Below, in pieces: positions 1 to 12,419 of a stretch of DNA of 64,000 bases. Origin of the DNA: Artemia franciscana. Lineage: Eukaryota > Arthropoda > Branchiopoda > Anostraca > Artemiidae. Under the pieces are notes generated by a model. That model made no database searches and was not told where the DNA came from. It saw nothing but the letters and a program-made list of their open reading frames with translations. Location of the stretch: assembly GCF_032884065.1 (NCBI RefSeq), contig NC_088880.1, forward strand, positions 34,288,008 to 34,352,007. Direction: 5' to 3'. Each line of letters starts with the position of its first letter. Position 1 is the first letter of the stretch. The position numbers and the translations under genes were made by a program.

Positions 1-811
1 AAGCTTTGCTATGGCACTCGACCTGCCGTAAAAAAAACAATGGAAAACCTAATAGAGGCCACAATCTTGACAGGGCCTTTTGAGGGTGAGGCTGTTCTTA
101 TTCCTCGCATTCCCAAGATTCCAACGGATCTGCCTTTTCAATTTAAAGGATTGCAAAAACAAAACTAAAAACTAATAAAAAAACTAAAAAATCTAAAAAT
201 CTAAATAAACTAAAAAAGAAAAAAAAAGGAAAAAAATAAAGGAGAAAAACAAAACTAAAAAACGAATGTATATACAGACCGGTACACCGGGATACAAATG
301 ACGACCGGGACACAGGGAATATAAATGACGACCGGGACACAGGGACACAACTACAACGGGGACACCGGGGGAAACAGGGGGATATAAATGACGACCGGGA
401 CAAAAAAACTAAAAAGAAAAAAAAACTAAAAACTAATAAAAAAACTAAAAAATCTAAAAATCTAAATAAGCTAAAAAAGAAAAAAAAAGGAAAAAAATAA
501 AGGAGAAAAACAAAACTAAAAAACGAATGTATATACAGACCGGGACACCGGGATACAAATGACGACCGGGACACAGGGAATATAAATGACGACCGGGACA
601 CCGGGACAGGGAATGGTCGATTAGCAATCACCATCAACAAAGCTCAAGGGCAATCATTAGAATCATGAGGTATAGATCTGAATACAGATTGTTTTCCCAT
701 GGACCATTATATGTTGCATGTTCAAGAGTCGGTAAACCTGACAATCTATTTATATGCAAAGACAATGGGACAGCAAAGAATGTTGTATATTCGCAAGTTT
801 TACGTAGTTAA
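1..811 (+). pseudogene. Helitron Pif1-type helicase, C-terminal region, disrupted
   Basis: Frame 1 from base 1 reads as the late part of a Helitron/Pif1 helicase (KLCYGTRPAVKKTMENLIEA, then TGPFEGEAVLIPRIPK). Coding stops near 159, where an A-rich and minisatellite insertion begins. It resumes near 613 with RLAITINKAQGQSLE, the conserved helicase motif around TxNKxQGxS, and later VACSRVGKPDNLFIC, ending at a TAA at 809-811. Three lesions are visible: the 450-bp insertion, an in-frame TGA just after QSLES, and a one-base loss in the T run before the SHG motif. The copy near 58440 keeps that T. The protein would unwind DNA during rolling-circle transposition, but this copy cannot encode it. Confidence 0.85.
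160..612 (+). repeat. A-rich linker and GGGACA minisatellite inside Helitron helicase
   Basis: Two copies of an A-rich segment (runs of CTAAAAA and AAAGAAAA) alternate with GC-richer blocks built from variants of GACCGGGACACCGGGACAC and ATAAATGACGACCGGGACAC. The block at about 170-395 is largely repeated at 420-610, a tandem duplication of roughly 250 bp. The same minisatellite recurs at 58100-58370, 58685-58890 and 59190-59370, and always precedes the same helicase remnant. Confidence 0.85.
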
Positions 812-916
812 AACCATATATATATATATCTATCTATATTCACAGGTGGGACATAGGGACACAACTACAATGGCGCGTAACTATTATGGCGCGTAACGAC
901 TTACGCGCGCGGGGGG

Positions 917-2233
<1,317 letters not shown>

Positions 2234-2407
2234 AATTTGAAGACGCGCCACCAAACGACAATAAAAGTCTATTCGGAAGTACTAATCCTTTTTTGTTACC
2301 TAAAGAAGAAATTTTCCAAGAAAAGAGTTTTTCTACAGACACATCTGCAAAGCTTGAACTAGACTGCCATCCTCTGAAGTTGGAGACAAATTTTAATGTG
2401 GGCAATG
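2234..2407 (+). CDS. Upstream coding exon of C2H2 zinc-finger gene
   Basis: This 174-bp candidate exon lies between an acceptor (AAATTTTCTTCAG, ending 2233) and a strong donor (GTATGT from 2408). After two bases completing a codon, one frame is open throughout and encodes a hydrophilic, acidic stretch beginning FEDAPPNDNKSLFGSTNPFL and ending LKLETNFNVGN. It ends with one leftover base (G2407). The acceptor at 6447-6448 is followed by TT and then an open frame into the zinc fingers, so the phases match and the joint codon would be GTT (Val). It would form part of the non-finger N-terminal region. I recognise no SCAN, KRAB, BTB or ZAD domain. Earlier exons were not found. Phase agreement is the main support; transcript data would settle it. 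Confidence 0.55.
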
Positions 2408-2527
2408 GTATGTTTTTTGTTTTTTTATTTTATTTTATTTATTTTTTTATTTATTTGTATATGTGTTGTGTACCAAGATAGAATGTTAAATTTTTGAATC
2501 TTGGGAAAATAGCCGAAAGTAAAATAC

Positions 2528-2612
2528 ACCTTTAATGAATTAAAAGCTTAAGATACCTTTAATGAATTAAAAGCTTAAGATACCTTTAATGAATAGTCTA
2601 AAAGCTATAAGA
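2528..2612. repeat. 27-bp tandem repeat, about 2.7 copies
   Basis: The unit ACCTTTAATGAATTAAAAGC plus TTAAGAT repeats about two and a half times, with the last copy diverged. It lies inside the intron of the zinc-finger gene. Confidence 0.8.
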
Positions 2613-2904
2613 TTCGAAAATAAGAACCTCTCTCTAAACTCTCATCTAACATTTTTAAAATGTCTTACAGTCTATTGTTGTCTTGCATAGACATTCAACA
2701 ATATAAATGGTACCACACAGAGGCGCTAGGGGGGAGGGATAGCTCATCTCCTAAAAAGGATAATAACCTACACGCCATATAAAAACTATGTTATTCTAAA
2801 TGTTGTATAAATTAAAGACTTGTATCTCCTATATGTTTTTTACTTTACTTGTTTTGGGAATGGAACATGCATTATCAAGTAATGATAGTGTCAATAGATT
2901 ATCA

Positions 2905-3185
2905 TATTATTATCAATTTTATGTTATTAATGAAACATAAAGCCAATCTATTTGTTATTTTTTCTGGTATACTTGGAAATTGTAAACTCAATTCCTACCA
3001 TGAACTTACTTATTTGTAATCATGGGTAACACATTGCCCGGGTTAAAGTTATGCTCCATATACCCTGATATTTTTCCGTTTGTTCACATGTCCAAATAAA
3101 AATATGCATCTTACTCTTCTCTTGAAATTATAGTGGGGCCTCAACGATATGTTTTTATTGTACTTGTTCATTAAGAGTCCTGGAT
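2905..3185 (+). repeat. Diverged intronic repeat, partner of 4940-5190
   Basis: The phrase ATGAAACATAAAGCC, followed by similar text through a shared CATATACCCTG and a CTTGAAAT-ATAGTGG-like stretch, is matched at 4978-5180 in the same order with many substitutions. This is an old direct duplication or two copies of one unnamed repeat family, flanking the LINE fragments. Confidence 0.55.
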
Positions 3186-3344
3186 GATTTCAATCATTTT
3201 CGTTATTTTACTGCGATTTTTAAGGAAGCCGAACATGTATCTTGAAATGATTTTTACAGTTTCAAAATATTATTATTATTATAATTGTAAAAAATATTAT
3301 AATAAAATATTATAATATTAAAATATTATTATATTACCTGTGCC

Positions 3345-4065
3345 ACTACTACTAACTACTCACCGCATAACCGTGTCACCTTTGGCTGACGTGCATACAC
3401 ACGCTCATCTATCCTAATCGATTCAAGGTTTTCCTCTTTACACTCTTCAAAAAAGGTCTCATTTCTCTTAATTATATCCTCACGACATCCTCCCACCTCG
3501 TTTGTGTTTTACCTGCTTTTCTTTTGGCTCTAGACGGTTACCCAACAAGCGGGATCTTGGGGAATGTGTCAACTGCAGAATTTTTTCTAGCCATCTCAAC
3601 GTTTCTCTCAAAACAGTCATATAAAGCAAGACTGAACCACAATTTTCGCACAAATTACCAATTGAGATACGGTCAGTCAGTCGGATATACAAAACACTCT
3701 CTGGAAAAGATATAGCAAACTCTTCTCCGTTGTTTAGAGTGTCTACTCATCAGAACCATACCCAAACACTTTCATCACTATGGTTTCCAGTATTCTAATC
3801 TTGGCAAGAAAACTTATCTTCTTACTCTTCGAAACTTTTTTTTCAACTGTGGAGAAACACCATAAGCCTTGGTCACTTGACTTTTCACATGTTCACTGCG
3901 CCCCTTTGTTTACCAATAATACCATCTAGGTGAGGGAATCTGTCAACTTCATCAGTTGGTAGGTAAAACTGTTCTCTTCACCTTGACTGATTCCTAATCT
4001 TGGCTACTTTGTCTTCTTATCATTAATTTTCAGACGTATTCTAGCACTTGAGCTCACGAAACCTC
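3345..4065 (-). pseudogene. Non-LTR retrotransposon (LINE) C-terminal fragment, family L1a
   Basis: Read on the minus strand, scattered frames give the late part of a LINE polyprotein: DEVDRFPHLDGIIG, LAKIRILETIVMKV, LTDRISIGNLCENCGSV, then ETLRWLEKILQL. This order (RT thumb region, then a LRWLGHVLRM-type motif) matches the copy at 55030-55590, so both belong to one family. Frameshifts and stops break the frame many times. On the minus strand the element ends near 3345 in an ATT/AATAT-rich tail, consistent with a LINE 3' end. It lies antisense in the intron of the zinc-finger gene. It is inactive. The exact clade is not assigned. Confidence 0.75.
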
Positions 4066-4101
4066 TAAAAACTCATTAATTTTGATAATTCCTTCATCTA
4101 G

Positions 4102-4731
4102 ACCGAATGCTCAAGTTATGATCTTACCATTAACCTAGCCAAGTCGAAGATAATTCGTTTCAACCCTCTGAAGCGGAATATAGATATGCCTCTAGTCCCT
4201 TTCCCGATTGTGAACGAAATAAAAATCTTAGGAGTAACTTTCACTAGTGACTGTAGTTTCAGTGCCCATATTAATTTAACCGTCCACAAGGCTAATGCAA
4301 GCCTTCAGACACTTACCAAAATGAGGCGTTTTGGGTGTGATACTGAAAGTCTTCTCCATGCCTACATGTGTTATGTTCGCCCGTTGCTTGAGTACGCGTG
4401 CCCGGCGTGGGGTCCATCTGCTCTCCGCACAGCGTACATATTACGCGAAATAGAGTGCGCCCAGAAAAGAGCAACAAGGATTTCACTCCGAAGCCGTGAC
4501 ATACCCTATGATCAAGCCCTCGCTAAATTAAATTTATCTCCACTTAAAGTCCGGCTTGAACACCTTATTCAGCAATTTGGAAAATCCGTCCTAGCCAATA
4601 AGAGCCACCGATCACTACTACCCGAACCAGCCCCTCCCAATAGCCGAACTCGGTTACAAAATAAACTTGTACCCCCTAAAGTACGAAAGTTACGCCAACT
4701 CATTTGTGCCTTCCTTCACATTAATTTTTAA
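4102..4731 (+). pseudogene. Non-LTR retrotransposon reverse transcriptase, C-terminal end, 5'-truncated
   Basis: An open frame from just after a TAG at 4099-4101 to a TAA at 4729-4731 encodes about 209 residues typical of the end of a CR1/jockey-like ORF2. It has a NLAKSKIIRF motif, then ILGVTFTSD, then YVRPLLEYACPAWGPSALR and RATRISLRSRDIPYDQAL. The first ATG in frame is at 4186, but the homology clearly begins upstream of it. The endonuclease and catalytic YxDD part are absent, as in a 5'-truncated insertion. It is a different family from the opposed LINE at 3345-4065. The intact frame suggests this insertion is younger. It lies sense-oriented in the zinc-finger intron. Confidence 0.8.
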
Positions 4732-4939
4732 TGCTGAGTCGTAGTGTGTGATTTTTGTTTAAATGTATGATTTTTGTGAAAAAACTTAATCTAGCTATGC
4801 TACGATAGTTTTTTAAATATACCGATCCCTCCCCCCTCTCTCTATCTAGGATGCTTAAGTCAGCAGCAAAATCTAATTCTAAAAGAGGTTCACTTCCCCA
4901 ATTGATTCTGTCTTCTCTTATTACCTTTGCTATGCTTAT

Positions 4940-5190
4940 TATTATTGTATTACACTCAATATGTCATCAATCTTATATTGGCAATGAAACATGAAGCCGA
5001 TCTTTTTGTTTTTTCTTGTGTTATATGTCCTAACCCGGAGTTGAACATCGACTGGGAAAAGGGTATGATTCATATACCCTGCGATTCTTCTGCATATTGG
5101 GATGTCCAAATGAAAAGGTGTATCTTAGGCTTCCCTTGAAATAATGGCGGGACGAAAAGTATATGTTTTTGTTGTTCCTAATTGGAATGA
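4940..5190 (+). repeat. Diverged intronic repeat, partner of 2905-3185
   Basis: It shares ATGAAACATGAAGCC, CATATACCCTG and CTTGAAATAATGG-GGG in the same order with 2905-3185. The short open frame at 4927-5139 falls inside it and I treat it as chance. Confidence 0.5.
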
Positions 5191-6448
5191 CAAAATTTTA
5201 AATTTTTTTCGTAGTTCTGTGGATCTATTCTTTGTTTCTATGTTGTTATTTTTTTTAGGTGAAATGACGGCATTCTAAGATTGATTCTTAGTTGAGAAGA
5301 CGGCCGGATTTTTTCTATCATTAGCAAAATTTTATTTTTGATGTCCTGATGCGACAAGCTTAATTTTTTTTATTTTTTGGAACCCTTTTCTTGCTTAGAG
5401 AACTCAATGCTACCTCACAATTTTCCAAGTTTCAAAAATGTGAAATTTCTCTTTTGTTTCTGGTTCAAGGATTTGGTTACACTTAAAAGTTGCTTGATCA
5501 TTAGGAAACAACATGCCATATATTTCATAATATTTCAGTATATGTCTCTGTAGTCATATCAAATTTTTCCGAAGAAAAGGTTTTAGTATCCATTGATTTT
5601 AATGCAACACTAAGACCTGAAGATGGTACAATAAGACTAGAGTAAATGCAGGTGTAAGTCAGTACGAATCTGATACAATAAGACTGGAGTGCAATGAGGC
5701 TCAAAGTGGTAAGAGTGATTTTAAATCAAGTAAAAACAATCGTTGTTCCGTACTTTCTTTTCTTTTTATCGAAACGATGCGCCCAGGGTCTCCGACTGTG
5801 TACGTTTGGTTGTCCTCATCAGTGACTCTTAACTTTCCTTTTTTTTTTCTTTTTTTTTTATAGCCACACTCATTTGACATTGCAATTGAAAGGCAGGGAG
5901 GAAAATGTCAGTTTAAGGATCACCATGATCGTTGCATTCAGCAAAATGCATATTGAAAGCTGTTATATTTTAGGTGGAAGGAGCTCTTTGCGACTTGATT
6001 CGCTTTTTCTTTTGTGGGAACTAGTATGAATTGTTCTTTTAGCGTTTTGATCGCTGGAAGTATCTGGACTTTTCACAGAAAATTTTACACGTATGTGATA
6101 GTAAAAAAGGGAAGGAGTCACAGTAGGTCAACTACATCTAAGATGTAAGACTCTACATCTAAGACTTTGAGAAATACAAAACGAAAGTGTCTTTGTCTGA
6201 ATTTGTCAAGTTTAAAAATATAAAATAAATGAAGTGCTTTAAAAACGCTTTTCATTTAAATTCAGTGGGCCTTGTGTGTCATGAATCGTTCTTGGACAAT
6301 TATAACTATAAGTCAAAATTTAGCATAAAGAACAATTGCAAAAAATACTTCGACTCTTTATTCAATATCAGAGGAATAAGAATTCATAGAGGAAAGTAAA
6401 AAATGTTTTGAAATTTTTAAATTTAAAGTAATTTTTTTATTATTTTAG
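5191..6448 (+). other. Intron sequence before the zinc-finger exon; 5560-6200 duplicated at 12420-13025
   Basis: No gene was recognised. From about 5560 to 6200 the order of landmarks (GCAATGAGGC, GTTTGGTT, CACTCATTTGACATTG, GCATTCAGCAAAATGCATATT, TGAGAAATACAAAACGAAAGT) is matched at 12420-13025 with moderate divergence. The stretch ends in the acceptor ATTTTTTTATTATTTTAG at 6431-6448. Confidence 0.6.
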
Positions 6449-7890
6449 TTTCCCCGTCGTATGATATTGATAGTACCAAACAAAAATGTGGAACATCTAG
6501 CATGCCTTGTCTGACAACAATATGTCTAAAAAAAGAAGCGAATTTGAAGTGTCAACATCAGAGATCAAGCAACATTAGTATATTAGCTGAAAAGGGTATA
6601 GGAAAATATAAGGATTTTCATAGCGAAGAAAAATCTTTCAAGTGTGATTTGTGTGAGAAAACAATCCACCAAAAATCCAACCTATCAGTTCATCGAAGAA
6701 CTCATACTGGAGAAAAACCTTTCGAATGTGATATATGTAAGAAACGTTTTAGTCTAAATTCCAATTTGTCTGTACATCGAAGAAGTCATACTGGAGAAAA
6801 ACCTTTCGAATGTGATATATGTAAGAAACGTTTTTCAAATTCTAATTATTCTAAGCATCTAAGAACTCATGAAGGAGAAAAACCTTTCGAATGCCATATA
6901 TGTGAGAAAACATTCAGCCGTATATCCTCCTTATCAGATCATCTAAGAACTCATACTGGAGAGAAACCTTTCGAATGCGATATATGTGGGAAAACATTCG
7001 GAATAAAATCCACCCTATCTTATCATCGAAAAACTCATGCTGGAGAAAAACCTTTCGAATGTGACATATGTAAAAAATGTTTTATATTAAATTCATCTTT
7101 GTCTATTCATCAAAGAACTCATACTGGAGTAAAACCTTTCGAATGCGATATATGTGAGAAAACATTCAGCCGTATACCCTCCTTATCAGATCATCTAAGA
7201 ACTCATACTGGAGAGAAACCTTTCGAATGCAATATATGTAAGAAACGTTTTATTTCAAATTCTAATTATTCTAAGCATCGAAGAACTCATGAAGGAGAAA
7301 AACCTTTCAAATGCAATATATGTGAAAAAACATTCAGCCAAAAATCCACCCTATCTTATCATCGAAAAACTCATGCTGGAGAAAAACCTTTCGAATGTGA
7401 CATATGTAAAAAATGTTTTATATTAAATTCATCTTTGTCTATTCATCTAAGAACTCATACTGGAGAGAAACCTTTCAAATGCAATATATGTGAAAAAACA
7501 TTCAGCCAAAAATCCACCCTATCTTATCATCGAAAAACTCATGCTGGAGAAAAACCTTTCGAATGTGACATATGTAAAAAATGTTTTATATTAAATTCAT
7601 CTTTGTCTATTCATCAAAGAACTCATACTGGAGTAAAACCTTTCGAATGCGATATATGTGAGAAAACATTCAGCCAAAAATCCAACTTGTCAGATCATCG
7701 AAGAACTCATACTGGAGAAAAACCTTTCGAATGCAATATATGTAAGAAACGTTTTATTTCAAATTCTAATTATTCTAAGCATCTAAGAACTCATGAAGGA
7801 GAAAAACCTTTCGAATGCGATATAAGTGAGAAAACATTCAGCCGTAAATCCTCCTTATCAGATCCTCTAAGAACTCATACTGGAGAGTAA
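6449..7890 (+). CDS. C2H2 zinc-finger protein, main finger exon
   Basis: The frame is open from the acceptor at 6447-6448. The first ATG in it is 6502, and the spliced product would enter upstream of that. The first 50 or so residues lack fingers. Then follow about 15 tandem Kruppel-type fingers, each C-x2-C-x12-H-x3-H joined by TGEKPFEC-like linkers, so a nuclear DNA-binding regulator is expected. Finger 3 is one residue short between the second Cys and first His. Finger 15 is broken (CDIS in place of CDIC, and DPLRTH in place of DHLRTH), and the frame stops at 7888-7890 straight after it. Several linkers read THEGEKP, THAGEKP or THTGVKP. Fingers 9-10 and 11-12 are near-identical 168-bp copies. 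Lineage-specific poly-finger genes expand this way; no orthologue is named. Confidence 0.85.
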
Positions 7891-8842
7891 CCTTTCGAAT
7901 GCGATATATGTGGGAAAACATTCAGCCATAAATCTTCCTTGTCAGGTCATCGAAGAACTCATACTGGAGAAAAACCTTTCGAAAGCAATATATGTAAGAA
8001 ACGTTTTATTTCAAGTTCTGGTTATTCTAAACATCTAAGAACTCATAAAGAAGAAAAACCTTTCGAATGTGATATTTATGAGAAAACATTCAGCCATAAT
8101 TCCTCCGTATCATATCATCGAAGAACTCATACTGGAGAAAACTCTTTTGAATGTGATATATGTTAAAAAAAAAAAAATCAGTGTGAAATCCCCATCAAAT
8201 CACCGAAGAACTCATACTAGAGAAAAACCTTTCGAATTTAATATATGTAAGAAAGGTTCTACTTCAAAGTTCTGGTTATTCTAAACATCTAATAACTCAC
8301 CTAGGAGAAAAACCTTTCGCATGTAATATATGTAAGAGAGGTTTTACTTTAAGTTCTGGTTATTTTAAACATCTAATAACTCATCTTAGAAAAAAAGCTT
8401 TCGAATGTAGTGTATGTAAGAAAGGTTTTACTTTAAGTTCTGGTTATTCTAAACATCTAATAACTCATCTCGACGAAAAACCTTTCGAATGGGATATTTC
8501 TGAAAAGGCAATCAGCCATAAATCCTCATTATCAGTTCTTAGAAGGGCTCATACTGGAGAAAAATTTTTGAGAGTGATATATATGTAAGAAATGTTTTAA
8601 TACAAGTTCCCATTTAAATAAATATCAAAAAACTCGTACTGGTGAAAAACTTTTCAAATGCAATATATGTGAGAAAACATTTAGTCAGAAATCCGCTCCA
8701 TCAGCTTATCGAAGAACTCATACTGGATAAAAACCTTTCGAGTTTTATGTGTGTAAGAAATATTTTACTTCCAGTTCCGATTCAAATAAACATCAAAGAA
8801 CTCACACTGGAGAAAAAGCCTTTCGAATTTGTGAAAAATAAG
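7891..8842 (+). pseudogene. Decayed zinc-finger array downstream of the stop
   Basis: Immediately after the stop the same frame continues with an intact finger (PFECDICGKTFSHKSSLSGH), then fingers with lost cysteines (ESNIC, CDIYEK). A stop at about 8163-8165 and frameshifts follow. Finger-like text, including many CATCTAATAACTCATC or AACTCATACTGGAGAAAA stretches, continues to about 8842 in shifting frames. I count roughly nine or ten relic fingers. The gene once encoded a longer array, or the array was duplicated beyond the stop; the tail no longer codes as one protein. Confidence 0.85.
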
Positions 8843-9380
8843 TAAATATTTATTCCAAAATCCGTTCTAGCTTGTCATGATTAATCTCATTTTGGTGATA
8901 AATCTTTTGAATGTGAAGCTATATTGACACTCGTAAGCTTCAAATGGAGCTTACCTCAAGCTCCATTTAGAATTCATACGTGTTAAAAACCGTTCGACTT
9001 TGATATCTATGAGTGAGTAACCTTTTACTTCAAGCTGTAATTTATCTTATAGTGGAAAACTTAAAAATTAGTTTTGCGAGTCAATTCGATGTATTTTTAG
9101 TTGTACAAGTCTATAGTTACATAGTGTACAAGTCTATAGTGTTACATAGTCTATAGTGTACAAGTCTATATTTCCAGTGTTGATTTTATGTTTTGTTCTA
9201 TTTGACAATTTACTGTAAACTGTGAAATTAACCAAAAGAATAAATTTCAGTCTTATATAAAATACAAAAAGATATTCTATGTTCATTAATGCAGGTGAAT
9301 CTCCTGAGAACATGTTTTTTAATACTTTGAATCAGTATATTTAATGTGTTCTTTCTCTCAATTCTTCTTTTTAAAACAGT
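8843..9380 (+). other. Probable 3' flank of zinc-finger gene
   Basis: AT-rich, with a short tandem of TACAAGTCTATAGT near 9100-9170 and an inverted pair AGCTTCAAATGGAGCTTACC / CTCAAGCTCCATTT near 8935-8970. No coding sequence was recognised. Confidence 0.5.
9239..9244 (+). terminator. Candidate poly(A) signal AATAAA
   Basis: A canonical AATAAA lies about 1.35 kb after the zinc-finger stop codon and 400 bp after the last relic finger. It is the first one I would assign to this transcript, but the hexamer is common in AT-rich DNA. Confidence 0.3.
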
Positions 9381-10931
9381 AAAAAACTTTAGCGTAAAGA
9401 GCCGGGCGTTGATGAGGAAGCAGCCTCTTTCATATACGAAGTAATTTCTGTTCGTTTTAAGTTTTAATGTCGCTCCTTACTTTCAGTTAAAAAAAACTTG
9501 TTTTTTTTTTATTATTTAATTTCTGAACGTTTTTGAATCAATGCATGTTTTGATTTTGGCTCTGCAGAGGAATAATTAAAACGAAATTTGCATTTTTTTT
9601 TTTTTTTGGCTAAATGGCCTTCTCATAATTTCGATCGAATGATTTTGAGAAAAAAAGAGCGGGGGAGGAAGCCTAGTTGCCCTCCGATTTTTTGGTTAAT
9701 TAAAAAGGCAACTAGAACTTTTAATTTTTTACGAATATTTTTATTAGTAAAAGATTTACGTATCTTATAAATTAGCTTACGTAAAGAACTTTTGTATTCT
9801 CATATTTTTATTACATATATGAGGGGGTTCGCCCCCTTGTCAGATCCTCGCTCTTTACACTAAAGCTTAAATTTTGTCCCAATTCATTAAGAATGACCCC
9901 AGAATCACAAAAGCCGTAGAATAAATAGTTGAAATTACTAAAAATGCTTTAGCGTAAAGAGCGAGGTATTAGGAGGAGGTGAGCGCCTCATATGGGTAAT
10001 AATTTCTGTTTGTTTTAAGTTTTAATGCTGTTCCTTATTTCCAGCTGTAAGAACTTTTTCATATTCATTTTTTCATTGTTTTTTTAAATAATGCTAGTAA
10101 ATCCTGCGCTCCCTTCATGGAGATTTTCTTCCCCCATGACAAATTATCGATGGAAAGTTCCCCCAGCATATCCGCCTCTTCTCAACCCCTCCCCCCAACC
10201 AAAAAAATCCTCCTGAAAACACTTGTACACTTCCCAATAATTATTACTATATGTAAGCACAGGTCAAAGCTTGTAACTTGTTGCCCCTCCCACGGGGACT
10301 GTGGGGGAGTAAGTTGTCCCCAAAGACATAGTTATAAAGTTTTTCGACTACGCTGAATAAAATGGCTATCTCAGAATTTTGATCTGTTGACTTTGGGAAA
10401 ATAATTAGCGTGGGAGGAGGCCTAGGTGCCCTCCAATTTTTTTGGTCACTTAAAAAGGGCACTAGAACTTTTGGTTTCCGTTAGAATGAGCCCTCTTGCA
10501 ACATTCTAGGACAACTGGGTCGATACGATCACCCCTGGGAAAAAAACAAATAAACACGCATCCGTGACCTGCCTTCTGTCAAAAAATACAAAATTCCACA
10601 TTTTTGTAGATAGGGGCTTGAAACTTCTACAGTAGGGTTTTCTGATACGCTGAATCTGATGGTGTGATTTTCGTTAAGATTATATTACTTCTAGGGGGCG
10701 TTTCCCCCTATTTTCTAAAATAACGCAAATTTTCTCTGGCTCGTAACTTTTGATGGGTAAGACTAAACTTGATGAAACTTATATATTTAAAATCAGTATT
10801 AAAATGCGATTCTTTTGATGTAGGTATTGGTATCAAAATTCCATTTTTTAGAGTTTTGGTTACTATTGAGCCGGGTCGCTCCTTACTACAGTTCGTTACC
10901 ACGAACTGTTTGACCAGGGCGTCATTTGGGG
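9381..10931 (+). mobile_element. Interspersed repeat family D, long copy 1
   Basis: It starts near ACTTTAGCGTAAAGAGCC and ends near a short palindrome ACAGTTCGT-TACC-ACGAACTGT followed by TTGA at about 10931. The reverse complement of nearly the whole element is present at 43318-44840. Internal landmarks shared by both are GGCAACTAGAACTTTT, CTTCATGGAGATTTTCTTCC, GTGGGAGGAGGCCTAGG and GAGCCGGGTCGCTCCTTACT. No transposase frame is seen, so this looks non-autonomous. The open frames at 10708-11113 on both strands fall in it and I do not regard them as genes. Confidence 0.75.
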
Positions 10932-11078
10932 CTATATTTGGGGCTAACAAAATACATTCGATCGTTTTCGCTTGTATAATCTTAATAAAGCAGAAATCGT
11001 TGAAATTTGTAGGAGTCAATATCAAAATGTTTGGAATATTTACTCTCTCAATCTTCCCTGCAATTACGATTAATATAG

Positions 11079-11921
11079 TGTATTTTGACATTATGATGCA
11101 TAAAAATACATAAGTAAAAATAATTTGTTTGGCTCAGATAAGTGCTAAAGACGCTCTGGTAGTTTAGAGAGAAGCGGATTGAGTATGAAGATTCTAAAGT
11201 TTAGGTTTAAAGATCCCCCTGCTCTAAGAACAGGGCTTACCGTAAATATTGCCAATGAAAACTTTAGGTGGCGGATGTAACTCATTTACTTGTGTTGAGC
11301 ATGGGCTTTCAAATCTTGGTTGAAGAGAATAATGAACTTGATTTAATTTAAAACCCAAGTAAAATATAATGCTTAGAAATAAATGTCTTAAGTTAAAACT
11401 GGCCCTTGTTGAACGACTAGTATCCGATAAACAAGAGTTAATCATAAAAGACACGTTACATAATGTTCATATTTCATACTGTTGACTTCCATCTAGCAGT
11501 TGTATTTTGACACTATGATGCATAAAAATACATAAGTAAAAGTAATTTTTTCGGCTCAGTTAAGTGCTAAAGACGCTCTGGTCGTTTAGAGAGAAGTGGT
11601 TTGAGTAAGACGATTCTAAAGTTTAGGTTTAAAGATGCTCCTCCTCTAAGAACGAGGCTTACCGTAAGTATTGCCAATGAAAACTTTAGGTGGCGAATGT
11701 AACTCATTTACTTGTGTTTAGCATGGACTTTCAAATCATGGTTGAAGAGAATAATGAACCTGATTTAATTTAAAACCCAAGGATAATATGATGCTTAGAA
11801 ATAATTGTGTTAAGTTTAAACTGGCCCTTGCTGAACGACTAGTATCCGATAAACAAGAGTCAATCATAAAAGACACGTTACATAATGTTCATGTTCATAC
11901 TGTTGACTTCCATCTAGCAGT
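11079..11921. repeat. 422-bp tandem duplication
   Basis: The segment 11079-11500 is repeated at 11501-11921 with high identity, both beginning TGTATTTTGACA and ending CCATCTAGCAG. Small differences and indels indicate a fairly recent event. Neither copy has a convincing gene. Confidence 0.93.
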
Positions 11922-12030
11922 TGGATAATTTATTTACCATATATAGACAGCTAAATTTTCTGTTTTAGTAAAGGAACAAGACCTGGATTTTAGTGACTAG
12001 CTGTCGTTGCTTTTACTTCGACTCAGATAA

Positions 12031-12198
12031 ATTAAAATAAGATTTTTTTTGTTCTTTTGAAGTTTACATACCTTATTCAAGTGGTTTGAATAAGGAACAA
12101 AGTGAGAAATCTAAAATTAAAATAAGATTTTTTTTTTGTTCTTTTGAAGTTTACATACCTTATTCAAGTGGTTTGAATAAGGAACAAAGTGAGAAATG
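12031..12198. repeat. 85-bp tandem duplication
   Basis: ATTAAAATAAGATTTTTTTT through GGAACAAAGTGAGAAAT is present twice, offset by 85 bp, differing mainly in the T-run length. Each copy also contains an internal palindrome, CCTTATTCAAGTGGTTTGAATAAGG when read across its 25 bases in two halves (CCTTATTCAA / TTGAATAAGG). Confidence 0.93.
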
Positions 12199-12419
12199 TA
12201 TTTCTTACTGAAATGAATTTGGCTTCTGACAATGGCAGTATAACGCTGGACAGACAGAGAGCCTGGCAAATTTGATTATGAACCATTTACCCTGGTGATT
12301 ATTGGTTGGGTTTGTCATTCGTTTCATCTTTAATCTCTGCTGCTTGCAAAAACTTCCATCTAACATCTAGCTTGACACCTATAAATATATTCCAGAAAGT
12401 ACGAAGTTGCAAGAAGTGC

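Noticed and set aside
143..640. 165-codon minus-strand frame
   Set aside because: It reads antisense through the A-rich and minisatellite insertion of the Helitron; low complexity only.
10708..11113. Overlapping 127- and 114-codon frames on opposite strands
   Set aside because: Both lie largely in family D, recur as broken frames at 43236-43476, and show no domain.
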